Shown here: piece by piece, positions 45,319-53,572 of the stretch
Layout of the letters: the number at the start of each line of letters is the position of its first letter
Numbering within the stretch: position 1 is the first letter of the stretch
Assembly (NCBI RefSeq): GCF_030813355.1
Contig: NZ_JAUSUD010000004.1
Coordinates: forward strand, 1 to 64,000
Origin: Metabacillus malikii
GTDB lineage: Bacteria > Bacillota > Bacilli > Bacillales > Bacillaceae
Direction: 5' to 3'
DNA: 64,000 nt
The notes under the pieces: generated by a model
Seen by the model: the letters and a program-made list of their open reading frames with translations, nothing else
What the model was told of the DNA's origin: nothing
The model's database searches: none
Position numbers and translations under genes: made by a program

Positions 45319-46811
45319 GAGGTTCCTTCATTCATATCACTAAATAATCCTAGATAGTATCTTACTTCACCTGCTTCGTCCTTAACTTCATTAATAGTTA
45401 GCCATTCTTTAATTAGTTCATTATTTTTTCGTTTATTCCATATTTCACCTTGCCAATAGCCTTTATGATGAATAGATTCCCACATCTTGTCATAAAAGCT
45501 TTTGTCGTGTTTACCTGATCGAAGAATACTTGGTTTTTTACCTACAACTTCTTCAGAAGTATAGCCAGTCACTCTTGTAAAGGCTTCATTCACCTTTTCA
45601 ATTGTTCCGTTTTTATTTGTAACCATCATCCCTTGGGCTACACTTTGGATTATTTTCGTTTCAAGACTTAACCTTTCCATGTAATACATCCATACGACAA
45701 TAATTGAACTTGCTAGTGCAAACATTGCTAACGACATAAAACCAATTGCATAGTGTCCTGTAATGTTAAAGACAATTGAGAGGACGATTGGTGGAAAAAA
45801 TCCTCCTAGCCCTCCCATAGCTGAAACAATACCGTTTGAAATTCCTGCCTGTTTAGAGAAATAATAAGGTACAAATTTAAAGACCGCTCCGTTTCCTATC
45901 CCTGCACAGAATGCGACGGTTAAGCAACCGATTGTATACAACGTTATGTTAGGTGTAAAAGATAACAACACTCCTGAAAAAGTAAGTCCATTAAATACTA
46001 AAAACAAGATAAGAAATGGATTAAATTTATCTCCTAACCAACCACCAACAGGTCTTAAAAATGTTGCCAGCGAAATAAATCCTGCCGTTCTCATTCCTGC
46101 ATCAACAGACGTTAGGCCAAAATTTGATACTAAAAAATTCGGGAGGTAAACAGTGAATGCTACGAAAGAACCGAATGTCACGAAGTAAAATAAACTTAAA
46201 AACCAAAGTTTTTCATTCGTATATACACTCTTAAATTGACCAATCATTGAGTTGTTAACTTTAGGTTCTTTCCGATCTCCAAAAATAAAATTTAATAAAG
46301 CAAATAAAAGTAGTGGAATTAAAAATAGTCGTACCGTATTTTCCCAGCCTATTGTATTTGCAAGAATTGGTGCAGAAAATGAGGTAATCGCTGTACCAAT
46401 ATTACCTGCACCATATATCCCATTTACAAATCCATGCTTTTCCTTCGGATAATATTTTGGTAATGAAGTTACACCAATTGAGAAAACTGCTCCTCCTAGT
46501 CCTAAAATTAACCCACCAATAATTAAATCTGTGAGCGAATCGGCTATACTTAAATAAAAGACTGGAAAAAGTAGGACTAAAAAGCTAACAAAAAACAGTA
46601 ACCTTGCACCAAAACGATTTGTCCAAAATCCAAGGAGAATTCTTAATAAAGACCCTAATATGACTGGTACAGCCGTTACGATTGCTACTTCATTACTTGA
46701 AAGGTGAATATCCTCTTTAATATTAGGTATGAGAGATGAAATAAGGACCCACACCATAAAGCCTATAATAAGACTTCCTGTTTGTAGAGGTAATTGTAAT
46801 TTAGTATTCAA
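45309..46811 (-). CDS. narK: NarK-type nitrate/nitrite transporter with C-terminal PAS domain
   Basis: About 500 residues. Residues 1-380 are a 12-helix major facilitator with NarK features, including GNIGTAITSFSAP and GIGNGAVFKFVPYYFSKQAG. Residues 382-500 are a PAS domain: IIQSVAQGMMVTNKNGTI, FTRVTGYTSEEVVGKKPSIL, YWQGEIWNKRKNNE and YYLGLFSDM. Known B. subtilis NarK is about 395 residues and has no such domain. The TTG at 46811 is chosen for its GAAGGGAG site six bases upstream; 33 upstream codons are unlikely to be translated. The PAS domain could make transport respond to oxygen, redox or a ligand. Confidence 0.88.
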   Translation of the reverse strand: MNTKLQLPLQTGSLIIGFMVWVLISSLIPNIKEDIHLSSNEVAIVTAVPVILGSLLRILLGFWTNRFGARLLFFVSFLVLLFPVFYLSIADSLTDLIIGGLILGLGGAVFSIGVTSLPKYYPKEKHGFVNGIYGAGNIGTAITSFSAPILANTIGWENTVRLFLIPLLLFALLNFIFGDRKEPKVNNSMIGQFKSVYTNEKLWFLSLFYFVTFGSFVAFTVYLPNFLVSNFGLTSVDAGMRTAGFISLATFLRPVGGWLGDKFNPFLILFLVFNGLTFSGVLLSFTPNITLYTIGCLTVAFCAGIGNGAVFKFVPYYFSKQAGISNGIVSAMGGLGGFFPPIVLSIVFNITGHYAIGFMSLAMFALASSIIVVWMYYMERLSLETKIIQSVAQGMMVTNKNGTIEKVNEAFTRVTGYTSEEVVGKKPSILRSGKHDKSFYDKMWESIHHKGYWQGEIWNKRKNNELIKEWLTINEVKDEAGEVRYYLGLFSDMNEGTSRS

Positions 46812-46945
46812 TGTAATGCTCCCTTCACTAATGATTCGTCTAATATGACTGACATTAGTTTGTGAAGCATTACAATTTTCAAACATTATTTTTAAAAATA
46901 CATTATACATAACAGATTTAATATTTATTTAAGCTCCATATAAAA

Positions 46946-46966
46946 AAGACGTCACTGTGACGTCTT
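46946..46966 (-). terminator. terminator of the GIY-YIG gene
   Basis: AAGACGTCAC-T-GTGACGTCTT is a near-perfect palindrome followed by six T residues on the minus strand. Confidence 0.8.
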
Positions 46967-47002
46967 AGCAAAAAAGTGCATTAGGTGTATTTTAATAGCA
47001 AA

Positions 47003-47377
47003 TTATGTATAAAAAACCTTATCAACATTGTATCTAGATTGAAGCTTATTGATTATATATGTTTCATATATTTCCCGCTCCATTGGATCTTCTACAATAC
47101 ATACATCAATTTTAAAAATCTCATTTCGATGATTCTTTAGAGGAGATACATTATCCTCTAAATGTTTCTTAACACGTTGTCTTAATTTTCTAGCTTTTCC
47201 AATGTAAAGCAGATCGTTATTTGCATCAAAGAATAAGATTAATCCCCCTTTATCTCGAGGTATTTTATGTAAATCAATAAATCCTTCAATCGGCTTAATA
47301 ATTGGTTCATTATTAGTCAAATCTTGTTTTCTTTTGAATATCGTCATATCTGGTTTAGGTATTTCAATTTTTATCAA
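47003..47377 (-). CDS. GIY-YIG domain protein
   Basis: A 124-residue protein whose residues 45-115 form a GIY-YIG nuclease-type domain: GLILFFDANNDLLYIGKARKLRQRVKKHL, with YIG and the catalytic Arg in KLRQR, and a later Glu in MEREIYE. The first motif is GLI rather than GIY. It resembles the UvrC-type nuclease fold in short stand-alone Bacillus proteins of unknown substrate. The start is TTG; the ribosome site AAGAGGACG is somewhat distant. Confidence 0.8.
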   Translation of the reverse strand: MIKIEIPKPDMTIFKRKQDLTNNEPIIKPIEGFIDLHKIPRDKGGLILFFDANNDLLYIGKARKLRQRVKKHLEDNVSPLKNHRNEIFKIDVCIVEDPMEREIYETYIINKLQSRYNVDKVFYT

Positions 47378-47650
47378 GTTGTCACGTCCTCTTTTTTTTA
47401 GAAATCTTTATGATAACTATGAATGCTCTCATATAGTATTGGCAGAAATTAATAAACATAACGATGAACAATATGAAAATTTACAATTCCTTAACACTTG
47501 CTTAACAAACAACAGTTAATATTAAAGGTAAAATTTGTCTTTGTGTTTGAATCATTTATTGTTTATTACAAGTTTAATTTATATAACCAACATACTTTTA
47601 TGAAAACTGTCATTGTTTAATACATTATTATATCACTTATAGCAGAGGTG
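47378..47650. other. intergenic, AT-rich
   Basis: About 270 bases upstream of the GIY-YIG gene and of the rightward GGDEF-like gene. No reading frame with a ribosome site and no strong repeat were seen. Confidence 0.35.
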
Positions 47651-47716
47651 ATGTTAAAGTTTATGAAAGGGCAAGGATTCCTTAGATTATTTGAGACAAT
47701 TGCTGGCATTTTGTAG
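47651..47716 (+). CDS. possible micro-protein (21 or 17 aa)
   Basis: A short frame MLKFMKGQGFLRLFETIAGI plus Leu. The internal ATG at 47663 lies nine bases after a GAGGTGA ribosome site; the first ATG overlaps the site. The predicted peptide is basic at the start and amphipathic, like small membrane-active peptides. Evidence is limited to the ribosome site and composition. Confidence 0.3.
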   Translation: MLKFMKGQGFLRLFETIAGIL

Positions 47717-47883
47717 GACAGCCTATCACATGATACACAATTGTTTAAAACATTAGACTCAGGTAGATACATATAAGAGAAATCGTAAATCAACTATAGG
47801 TAATGACAACTAGTAAGAACCTACAAATATTATGAAAACGGTCTAATAATTTAATCTATATGACTAATTCCAAGGAGCATGAG

Positions 47884-48846
47884 ATGAACCGATTCATTGG
47901 AGAGATTACTGAGATAGTCCCTAAAGTTACGACCACCACAACAAATCAAGTGGTGGATAAGCTATTTTGTGAGAATTCAAGTCATCAAGGAATTGTTGTG
48001 ACGGAACGAGAGATACCTATAGCTTTAATTACCAGAACGAACTTCTATCAAAAGCTAGGTTCTTTGTACGGATATAATTTGTATATGGGCAGAACAGTCA
48101 AACTATTAATGAATAGGAACATACTTTGTGTTGATTATTATAGTTCAATAATTGACGTCAGTGAAAAGGCGATGAAACGTAGTGAGGAACAGCTCTACGA
48201 TTATATTATCGTAACAAAAGAAGATAAATTATTTGGAGTTGTCAGCATTCGAACATTATTAATTACACTAGCTAACATTCAATCACAAATAGCTTCTTAT
48301 CTTAATCCTTTAACAGGTCTTCCCGGTAATCATATAATTAATGAAAAAATGCAAGAAGCATTAAACCATAAGGAGTTTACTGTCCTCTACATCGATATAG
48401 ACAATTTTAAATCTTATAACGATATTTATGGATTTTCAAGAGGTGATGAAATAATTCAGCAAACGGCATCTATTTTAAAAAGGTATATCAATGATTTTAT
48501 CGGACATATCGGAGGAGATGATTTTTTAGCTATTATATATCACCATCGATATAGAGAGATATGTGAACAAATCATAAAGGATTTTGATGATTGTAAAAGA
48601 GGGTTTTACACGGAGAAACATCTATCTCAAGGTTATATTATGTCTGAAAATAGAGCAGGCAGCCTTGAAAAGTTACCCCTTGTTTCACTTTCGATAGCTG
48701 TAATAAGCAATCATTTCTACAATTATAGTAGTGTAGAAGAGATAGTTGCCCATGCGACCGAAATAAAAAAACGCTGTAAGAAGACGGTCAGTAGCTGTTA
48801 TATAGATAATTTTACAGCACTGAGCTATCAGTTATTAAGTGAATAG
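47884..48846 (+). CDS. CBS-pair and degenerate GGDEF protein
   Basis: About 320 residues, soluble. Residues about 10-140 look like a CBS pair (GIVVTEREIPIALITRTNFY; LFGVVSIRTLLITLA). Residues 150-310 form a GGDEF domain beginning NPLTGLPGN. The active-site motif reads GGDDF instead of GGDEF, so the fourth residue Glu is Asp, and no RxxD inhibitory site precedes it. It may be a weak or inactive cyclic di-GMP synthase or a nucleotide sensor. The ATG at 47884 has AAGGAG six bases upstream. It lies within the nitrate block but on the opposite strand. Confidence 0.85.
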   Translation: MNRFIGEITEIVPKVTTTTTNQVVDKLFCENSSHQGIVVTEREIPIALITRTNFYQKLGSLYGYNLYMGRTVKLLMNRNILCVDYYSSIIDVSEKAMKRSEEQLYDYIIVTKEDKLFGVVSIRTLLITLANIQSQIASYLNPLTGLPGNHIINEKMQEALNHKEFTVLYIDIDNFKSYNDIYGFSRGDEIIQQTASILKRYINDFIGHIGGDDFLAIIYHHRYREICEQIIKDFDDCKRGFYTEKHLSQGYIMSENRAGSLEKLPLVSLSIAVISNHFYNYSSVEEIVAHATEIKKRCKKTVSSCYIDNFTALSYQLLSE

Positions 48847-48853
48847 AAAAGTT

Positions 48854-48936
48854 AAGGTGACTCCTAACAATCCGAAGTAAATTAACACAGATAAAGTGTT
48901 AATGAGTTTCGTACTGTTGAGTCACCCGCTTTTTTA
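48854..48936. terminator. long-looped terminator after the GGDDF gene
   Basis: AAGGTGACTC-type left arm pairs with GAGTCACC, then a six-T run. The loop has a perfect inner stem ATTAACAC/GTGTTAAT and minor matches between, giving a cruciform. Confidence 0.75.
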
Positions 48937-48959
48937 GAAAGATTATAAGTAAATATATG

Positions 48960-50402
48960 TTAAAGTTCCTTTAGTAAGCTAGATAAAGAATAATCTTTAG
49001 GTAGTTCTACACTATTGTATTGAAGGTCATTCGCTTTTTTAAATGTGTCACTGCCAATACAGATTATTTTTTTATCGGTTACGTATTCGGTAAAATCTTT
49101 ACCTAATGATTGAAAATAATTTTTAAGTGTAGCTAATGATTGTTTATCTTGGAAAATAATTGTATCATACGTAGCCTCTTCCAACATGCGACTATGAATA
49201 GAGTAAAATCGACTATCTATATTTTCTTCGTGAGACTTAAAAAATTTCGAGGCTACACTATTAAGTGCCTCTAAGGGTAGTGCCCCTATTTCCAATACAG
49301 ACCGATTATCAATCGTTTTATTGTCTATGATGCTTGCGGATAATCCATGGTTTTTAATAATCTGGACAATCTCATTGTTATAACCGTAAATACTTCCTTG
49401 AATTGAACGAAAGTCAATTTCTTCTGTTTTCATATCTTCAAAAAATTGAATAGCACTGTCTACTGAAGTGAAAATTAGTGAATTGAATTGACTAATTTTT
49501 TCTAGTATCCTTCTCTTATCCCCAGTCATTTTCGAACTTTTAATCCATTTAGGTAATTCAACAACATCAGCACCAAGTTCCGTTAATTGTGTAGCTAAGT
49601 TATGATTATCGTTCTTTTTCTTACAAACAATGATTTGTCTTCCGAATAATGGTTTTTGTTCGAACCAATTCATTTTATCTCTAAGGGAAACTATATTACC
49701 TACTAAAGTGATAGCTGGGTTTCGAAACTTTTCTCGCTCAGCAAGCTCTGCTATTGTAGAAAGCGTTCCTTGTAATGTTTTTTGCCTGGACAGCGTTCCC
49801 CATTGGATTAAGATTACTGGTGTATCAGCTGGTTTTCCAAACTTGATTAAATTTTCACAAATGTACGGTAAATTGGCAACTCCCATGTAAAAGGCAATAG
49901 TTGCGATTCCATTAACTAGCGCTTGCCAATCAATGGATGGCTTACCTGAAAGTGATTTATCATGTGCTGTTACTACTGCAAAAGATTCTCCATATTCTCT
50001 ATGTGTAACAGGTATTCCAGCATAAAGTGATGCGGCAATACCTGAAGTGATTCCGGGTATAATTTCGAAAGGAATTTGAGCTAATGCTAACTCACTTGCT
50101 TCTTCTCCAACGCGACCGAATACACTAGGGTCACCACCCTTTAATCGGACAACGATTTTTCCTTGCTTTGCGTATTGGATTAGTAATTCGTTAATTGCTT
50201 CTTGCCTTAATATATGACGATCTGGTAACTTACCGCAATATACAAGTTCACATTCATCTGAGGCAAATTCCAATAATTTTGGATTTACTAATCGGTCATA
50301 TAGAATTACTTCAGCATTTTTTATTGCTGTTTTTCCTTTTACTGTAATTAACGCTTGGTCACCTGGTCCAGCACCAACTAAATAGACTTTACCAACATTC
50401 AT
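48960..50402 (-). CDS. uroporphyrinogen-III C-methyltransferase fused to a uroporphyrinogen-III synthase-like domain
   Basis: About 480 residues. Residues 1-240 are a SUMT (CobA/NasF) domain: VGKVYLVGAGPGDQALITVK at the start, VRLKGGDPSVFGR near 85 and PGITSGIAASLYAGIPVTHR near 115. Residues 250-480 resemble uroporphyrinogen-III synthase (HemD). It makes precorrin-2 for siroheme, the cofactor of NirB. The ATG at 50402 has TTAGGAGT upstream; an earlier in-frame ATG at 50498 is in the repeat-bearing leader and lacks a site. It lies 263 bases downstream of nirD, past a terminator, and so may have its own promoter. Confidence 0.92.
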   Translation of the reverse strand: MNVGKVYLVGAGPGDQALITVKGKTAIKNAEVILYDRLVNPKLLEFASDECELVYCGKLPDRHILRQEAINELLIQYAKQGKIVVRLKGGDPSVFGRVGEEASELALAQIPFEIIPGITSGIAASLYAGIPVTHREYGESFAVVTAHDKSLSGKPSIDWQALVNGIATIAFYMGVANLPYICENLIKFGKPADTPVILIQWGTLSRQKTLQGTLSTIAELAEREKFRNPAITLVGNIVSLRDKMNWFEQKPLFGRQIIVCKKKNDNHNLATQLTELGADVVELPKWIKSSKMTGDKRRILEKISQFNSLIFTSVDSAIQFFEDMKTEEIDFRSIQGSIYGYNNEIVQIIKNHGLSASIIDNKTIDNRSVLEIGALPLEALNSVASKFFKSHEENIDSRFYSIHSRMLEEATYDTIIFQDKQSLATLKNYFQSLGKDFTEYVTDKKIICIGSDTFKKANDLQYNSVELPKDYSLSSLLKEL

Positions 50403-50469
50403 TTTTGTTACTCCTAACCATTCGTGATTATGATGTCTGTTTTTATAGAAGCTAAGGCTAGCTCTTGTA

Positions 50470-50560
50470 TTATAGATTAAGGCTGTTTTCGTAAACATTG
50501 TTGCTTTTAACTCGGTTGTCGTTTAGGGGTTTGTCTCCGCTCCAACAAACCCTTAAAAAA
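50470..50560. repeat. Bacillaceae intergenic repeat, copy C (tail, inverted)
   Basis: On the minus strand GGAGACAAACCCCTAAACGA and AAAGCAACAATGTTTACGAA match the tail of copies A and B. It lies in the leader of the methyltransferase gene, next to a TATAAT-like box. Confidence 0.7.
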
Positions 50561-50612
50561 GGTTAGTGCAAATAGCCACAATCTTATAGAAAAAAGCCAA
50601 GATTAATAAAAG

Positions 50613-50637
50613 AAGGGAGCAATTTCTTAGCTCCCTT
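50613..50637 (-). terminator. nirBD terminator
   Basis: AAGGGAGC and GCTCCCTT form an eight-base stem with a nine-base loop, followed by a T-rich tract on the minus strand. Confidence 0.75.
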
Positions 50638-50665
50638 AGATGTACTGCGTTAGACATTAATTATA

Positions 50666-50986
50666 TTATAACTCAAGATAAATATCATTACCTTCTATAA
50701 ATACTTGATACACTTTTACTAATCCTTTATCAGGGGCTTGCACGTTCCCGTCTATGAGTGATATTTTGATATCGTATACTGGACAATATACGAAGTTCCC
50801 ACTGATTAGTCCATCAGTAAGTGTCCCGCCCTTTGGATGAGGACTTTTATTTTCAATTGCTCTGACATCTCCATTTGTTAGTTTGAATAGTACGATCTCT
50901 TCATCTTCAACGAGTGCTAACTGTCCGATTCCTGTAGGAAGTTCGGAGTAGGTAGCAACTTTTATCTTCGTTTTCATTGTAGTCAT
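50666..50986 (-). CDS. nirD: nitrite reductase small subunit with degenerate Rieske motif
   Basis: A 106-residue Rieske-fold protein. The usual ligand boxes CxH and CxxH appear as SPH (ENKSPHPKGG) and CPVY (VYCPVYDIK), so one cysteine and one histidine are replaced by Ser and Tyr. It is therefore unlikely to bind a [2Fe-2S] cluster; NirD of E. coli is also known to lack one. It assists NirB in cytoplasmic NADH-dependent nitrite reduction. Its ATG has GAGGAGAG upstream; it begins 17 bases after nirB. Confidence 0.9.
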   Translation of the reverse strand: MTTMKTKIKVATYSELPTGIGQLALVEDEEIVLFKLTNGDVRAIENKSPHPKGGTLTDGLISGNFVYCPVYDIKISLIDGNVQAPDKGLVKVYQVFIEGNDIYLEL

Positions 50987-51003
50987 AACTAACTCTCCTC
51001 TTT

Positions 51004-53424
51004 TTACTGAATTGGAAGTGTAACCTTACGAGTAGTATAATAACGATCACGTATTTCTTTATCTTCAATTGCATCTTTCCACGGCTCTGAATAGCGTTCT
51101 AATGTTTTGTTAATCCGTTCATTTAAATCTTTTACAAAAGATTTATCTGATAGTACTTCTTTTACGTGTTCTAAACCAACTCGTTCTAGCCACTTTGAAG
51201 TCCGTTCAAGATATGCAGCAGTTTCGCGATAGTATTGTAAGTAAGCCCCGACAAGAGTATAGACTTCTTCTTCGGTTTTTACAGTTGTTAGTAGGTCTGC
51301 AGCTTTTAAGTCAGTGCCACCGTTACCGCCAACGTATATTTCCCAGCCACCATCTATACCTACGATACCAACATCTTTAATTCCTGATTCAGCACAGTTT
51401 CTAGGACAGGCAGAAACTCCCATTTTCACTTTATGTGGTGTATCAAGTCGTTCAAACCGTTTTTCAAGCTCAATTCCTAAGCCCATAGAATCTTGTGTAC
51501 CGTAGCGGCAAAATTTTGCGCCAACACATGTTTTCACTGTCCGGAGCGTTTTTCCGTATGCGTATCCTGAAGGCATCCCTAATTCTTCCCAAATGTCCGG
51601 AAGCTCATCTTTCTTTATACCCATTAATGCAATTCGTTGTCCACCTGTTAGTTTTAAGAGCGGTACATTGTATTTCTCTGCAACTTCAGCGATTTTTTTC
51701 AAGTCTTCTGCATTTGTGACACCGCCGTACATTCTTGGAACGACAGTATATGTGCCGTCCTTTTGGATATTGGCATGCATTTTTTCGTTGACAAGTCGAG
51801 AGTCTCTATCATCCTTATATTCTGGATAAATCATCCCTAAATAATAATTTAGGGCAGGGCGACATTTTGTACAGCCTTCCTCTTGTTTCCAACCTAATAC
51901 ATTCATGACTTCTTTTACATTTGTTAATCCTTTTTCACGGATTTCTGCAACGACTTCATCCCGGCTCAACGTTGTACAAGTACAAAGAGTTTCTTTTGGA
52001 GCTGTTTTATCAAATTCATCACCTAACGTATATTCAAGAATATTTGAGATGAGTGGTTTGCAACGTCCGCAAGAGCGACCAGCATTCGTACACCCGCCTA
52101 CTTCTGCAACAGACGTAAGACCTTGGGTTTTAATTGCCTCAACAATTGTACCTTTAGTTACTCCATTACAACCGCATACAAGTTCGTCATCTGGCATAGA
52201 AGCTACATCATTATTTTCCGCATTTCCGCCCTCTGCCTGCAAAAACGCAAAATTTGTCATACTTTGAATATCTTCTTGCTTAATCATCATTCTGTATAAT
52301 CTAGAACTATCACTTGTGTTACCATAAAGCACAATACCTACAATTCGATTATCGCGAATTAATACTTTCTTGTAGATACCATCAAATTCATTATGAACTT
52401 TAACAGCTTTTGTTGTATTGTCCTCAAAGATTTCTCCGGCTGAATACAGATCAACATCAGAAACCTTTAATTGTGTACCAGTAACGGAACCTTCATATCG
52501 TTTAGTAGGTATCCCACAAATATGTTCTGCCAAAACTTTACCTTGTTCATAAAGAGGTGCAACTAAACCGTACGTGATTTCTCTATGTTCTGCACACTCA
52601 CCAACAGCATAAACACCTGGAATGGATGTTTGCATGTAATCATCAACAACGATCCCGCGATTTACATATAAGCCACCATCTTTTGCAAGTCTTACATTAG
52701 GTACAATCCCAACAGCCATGACGACTAAATCAGCTTTCGTTTCGCTGCCATCTTTAAAGCGGATACCTTCAACTCTTTCACTACCAATGATTTCCGCTGT
52801 TTCTGTTTTCATTAAGAAATTCATACCCTGTGCGGCTAGCTCTTTCTCTAGCATTTTTGAAGCTGTTTCATCTAATTGCTTTTCCATTAAATGTTCTAGT
52901 AGATGTACAACATCAACCTCCATCCCTAAATTTAATAGACCTCTAGCTGCCTCTAATCCAAGCAGACCACCACCGATAACGACTGCCTTTTTATATTTCT
53001 TAGATGTTTCAATCATTGTTTCACAGTCTTGAATATCACGGAATCCTGTAACTCCATGTTTATCAGCACCAGGTATAGGTAAAATAAATGGTACAGACCC
53101 GGTGGCTAAAATTAACTCATCATATGGGGTTTCACGACCAATGTCTGAAATGACGACTTTTCTTTCGGGATTTATTTGGATAACTTCTTCACCGGTATAG
53201 AGCTGAATTCCGTTTTCTTCATACCATGCTAAATCATTTAAAATAATATCGTTGATAGTTGTATCACCTTGTAACACAGTTGAAAGCTGAATACGATTAT
53301 AATTTGGATGTGGTTCTTTACCAAAAATAGTGATTTCATATAAGTTTCGATTTATTTTTAAGATTTCTTCAATTGTACGGATTCCTGCCATACCATTGCC
53401 AATCATGACCAATTTTTTTGCCAT
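51004..53424 (-). CDS. nirB: nitrite reductase [NAD(P)H] large subunit
   Basis: An 806-residue enzyme reducing nitrite to ammonium with NADH. The N-terminal 400 residues are an FAD/NAD reductase. Two BFD-type [2Fe-2S] regions follow (CGCNGVTKG...CGRCKP and CTCTTLSRD...GCTKCRP). The C-terminal siroheme/[4Fe-4S] part has TCVGAKFCRYG near residue 630 and SACPRNCAE near 665. The length fits NasD/NirB. An ATGGAGGC ribosome site precedes the ATG. It heads nirB-nirD. Confidence 0.95.
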   Translation of the reverse strand: MAKKLVMIGNGMAGIRTIEEILKINRNLYEITIFGKEPHPNYNRIQLSTVLQGDTTINDIILNDLAWYEENGIQLYTGEEVIQINPERKVVISDIGRETPYDELILATGSVPFILPIPGADKHGVTGFRDIQDCETMIETSKKYKKAVVIGGGLLGLEAARGLLNLGMEVDVVHLLEHLMEKQLDETASKMLEKELAAQGMNFLMKTETAEIIGSERVEGIRFKDGSETKADLVVMAVGIVPNVRLAKDGGLYVNRGIVVDDYMQTSIPGVYAVGECAEHREITYGLVAPLYEQGKVLAEHICGIPTKRYEGSVTGTQLKVSDVDLYSAGEIFEDNTTKAVKVHNEFDGIYKKVLIRDNRIVGIVLYGNTSDSSRLYRMMIKQEDIQSMTNFAFLQAEGGNAENNDVASMPDDELVCGCNGVTKGTIVEAIKTQGLTSVAEVGGCTNAGRSCGRCKPLISNILEYTLGDEFDKTAPKETLCTCTTLSRDEVVAEIREKGLTNVKEVMNVLGWKQEEGCTKCRPALNYYLGMIYPEYKDDRDSRLVNEKMHANIQKDGTYTVVPRMYGGVTNAEDLKKIAEVAEKYNVPLLKLTGGQRIALMGIKKDELPDIWEELGMPSGYAYGKTLRTVKTCVGAKFCRYGTQDSMGLGIELEKRFERLDTPHKVKMGVSACPRNCAESGIKDVGIVGIDGGWEIYVGGNGGTDLKAADLLTTVKTEEEVYTLVGAYLQYYRETAAYLERTSKWLERVGLEHVKEVLSDKSFVKDLNERINKTLERYSEPWKDAIEDKEIRDRYYTTRKVTLPIQ

Positions 53425-53507
53425 CTCAATGCCTCCATTAAGTTCAATATTTCACAAGTTTGTCAAATTAGTTGTCAAATACTTCTCTAGACTTTATTGA
53501 TAGCTTA

Positions 53508-53550
53508 ATTGTAATGGAGAGCATTTTAAAAAGATGTGATGAACATCACA
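53508..53550 (-). promoter_or_regulatory. candidate Fnr (or NsrR) box and minus-10 of nirBD
   Basis: TGTGATGAACATCACA at 53535-53550 is a perfect TGTGA-N6-TCACA dyad. On the minus strand TACAAT lies at 53513-53508, so the box would be centred 41.5 bases upstream of the start site, the class II activator position. The same sequence forms the stem of the nagA terminator, and its outer AAGATG...CATCTT arms also recall NsrR-type sites. Confidence 0.5.
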
Positions 53551-53554
53551 TCTT
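53530..53554 (-). terminator. nagA terminator
   Basis: AAAGATGTGATG and CATCACATCTTT form a perfect 12-base stem with a two-base centre, followed on the minus strand by T residues. The central part doubles as the candidate Fnr box. Confidence 0.6.
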
Positions 53555-53572
53555 TAAAATTTAAATTAATTT

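Noticed and set aside
46858-46876. TTGTAA/TTCACAA-like dyad upstream of narK
   Set aside because: The spacing is two bases short for Fnr (TGTGA-N6-TCACA) or Rex (TTGTGA-N6-TCACAA), so I did not annotate it, although a half-site role is possible.
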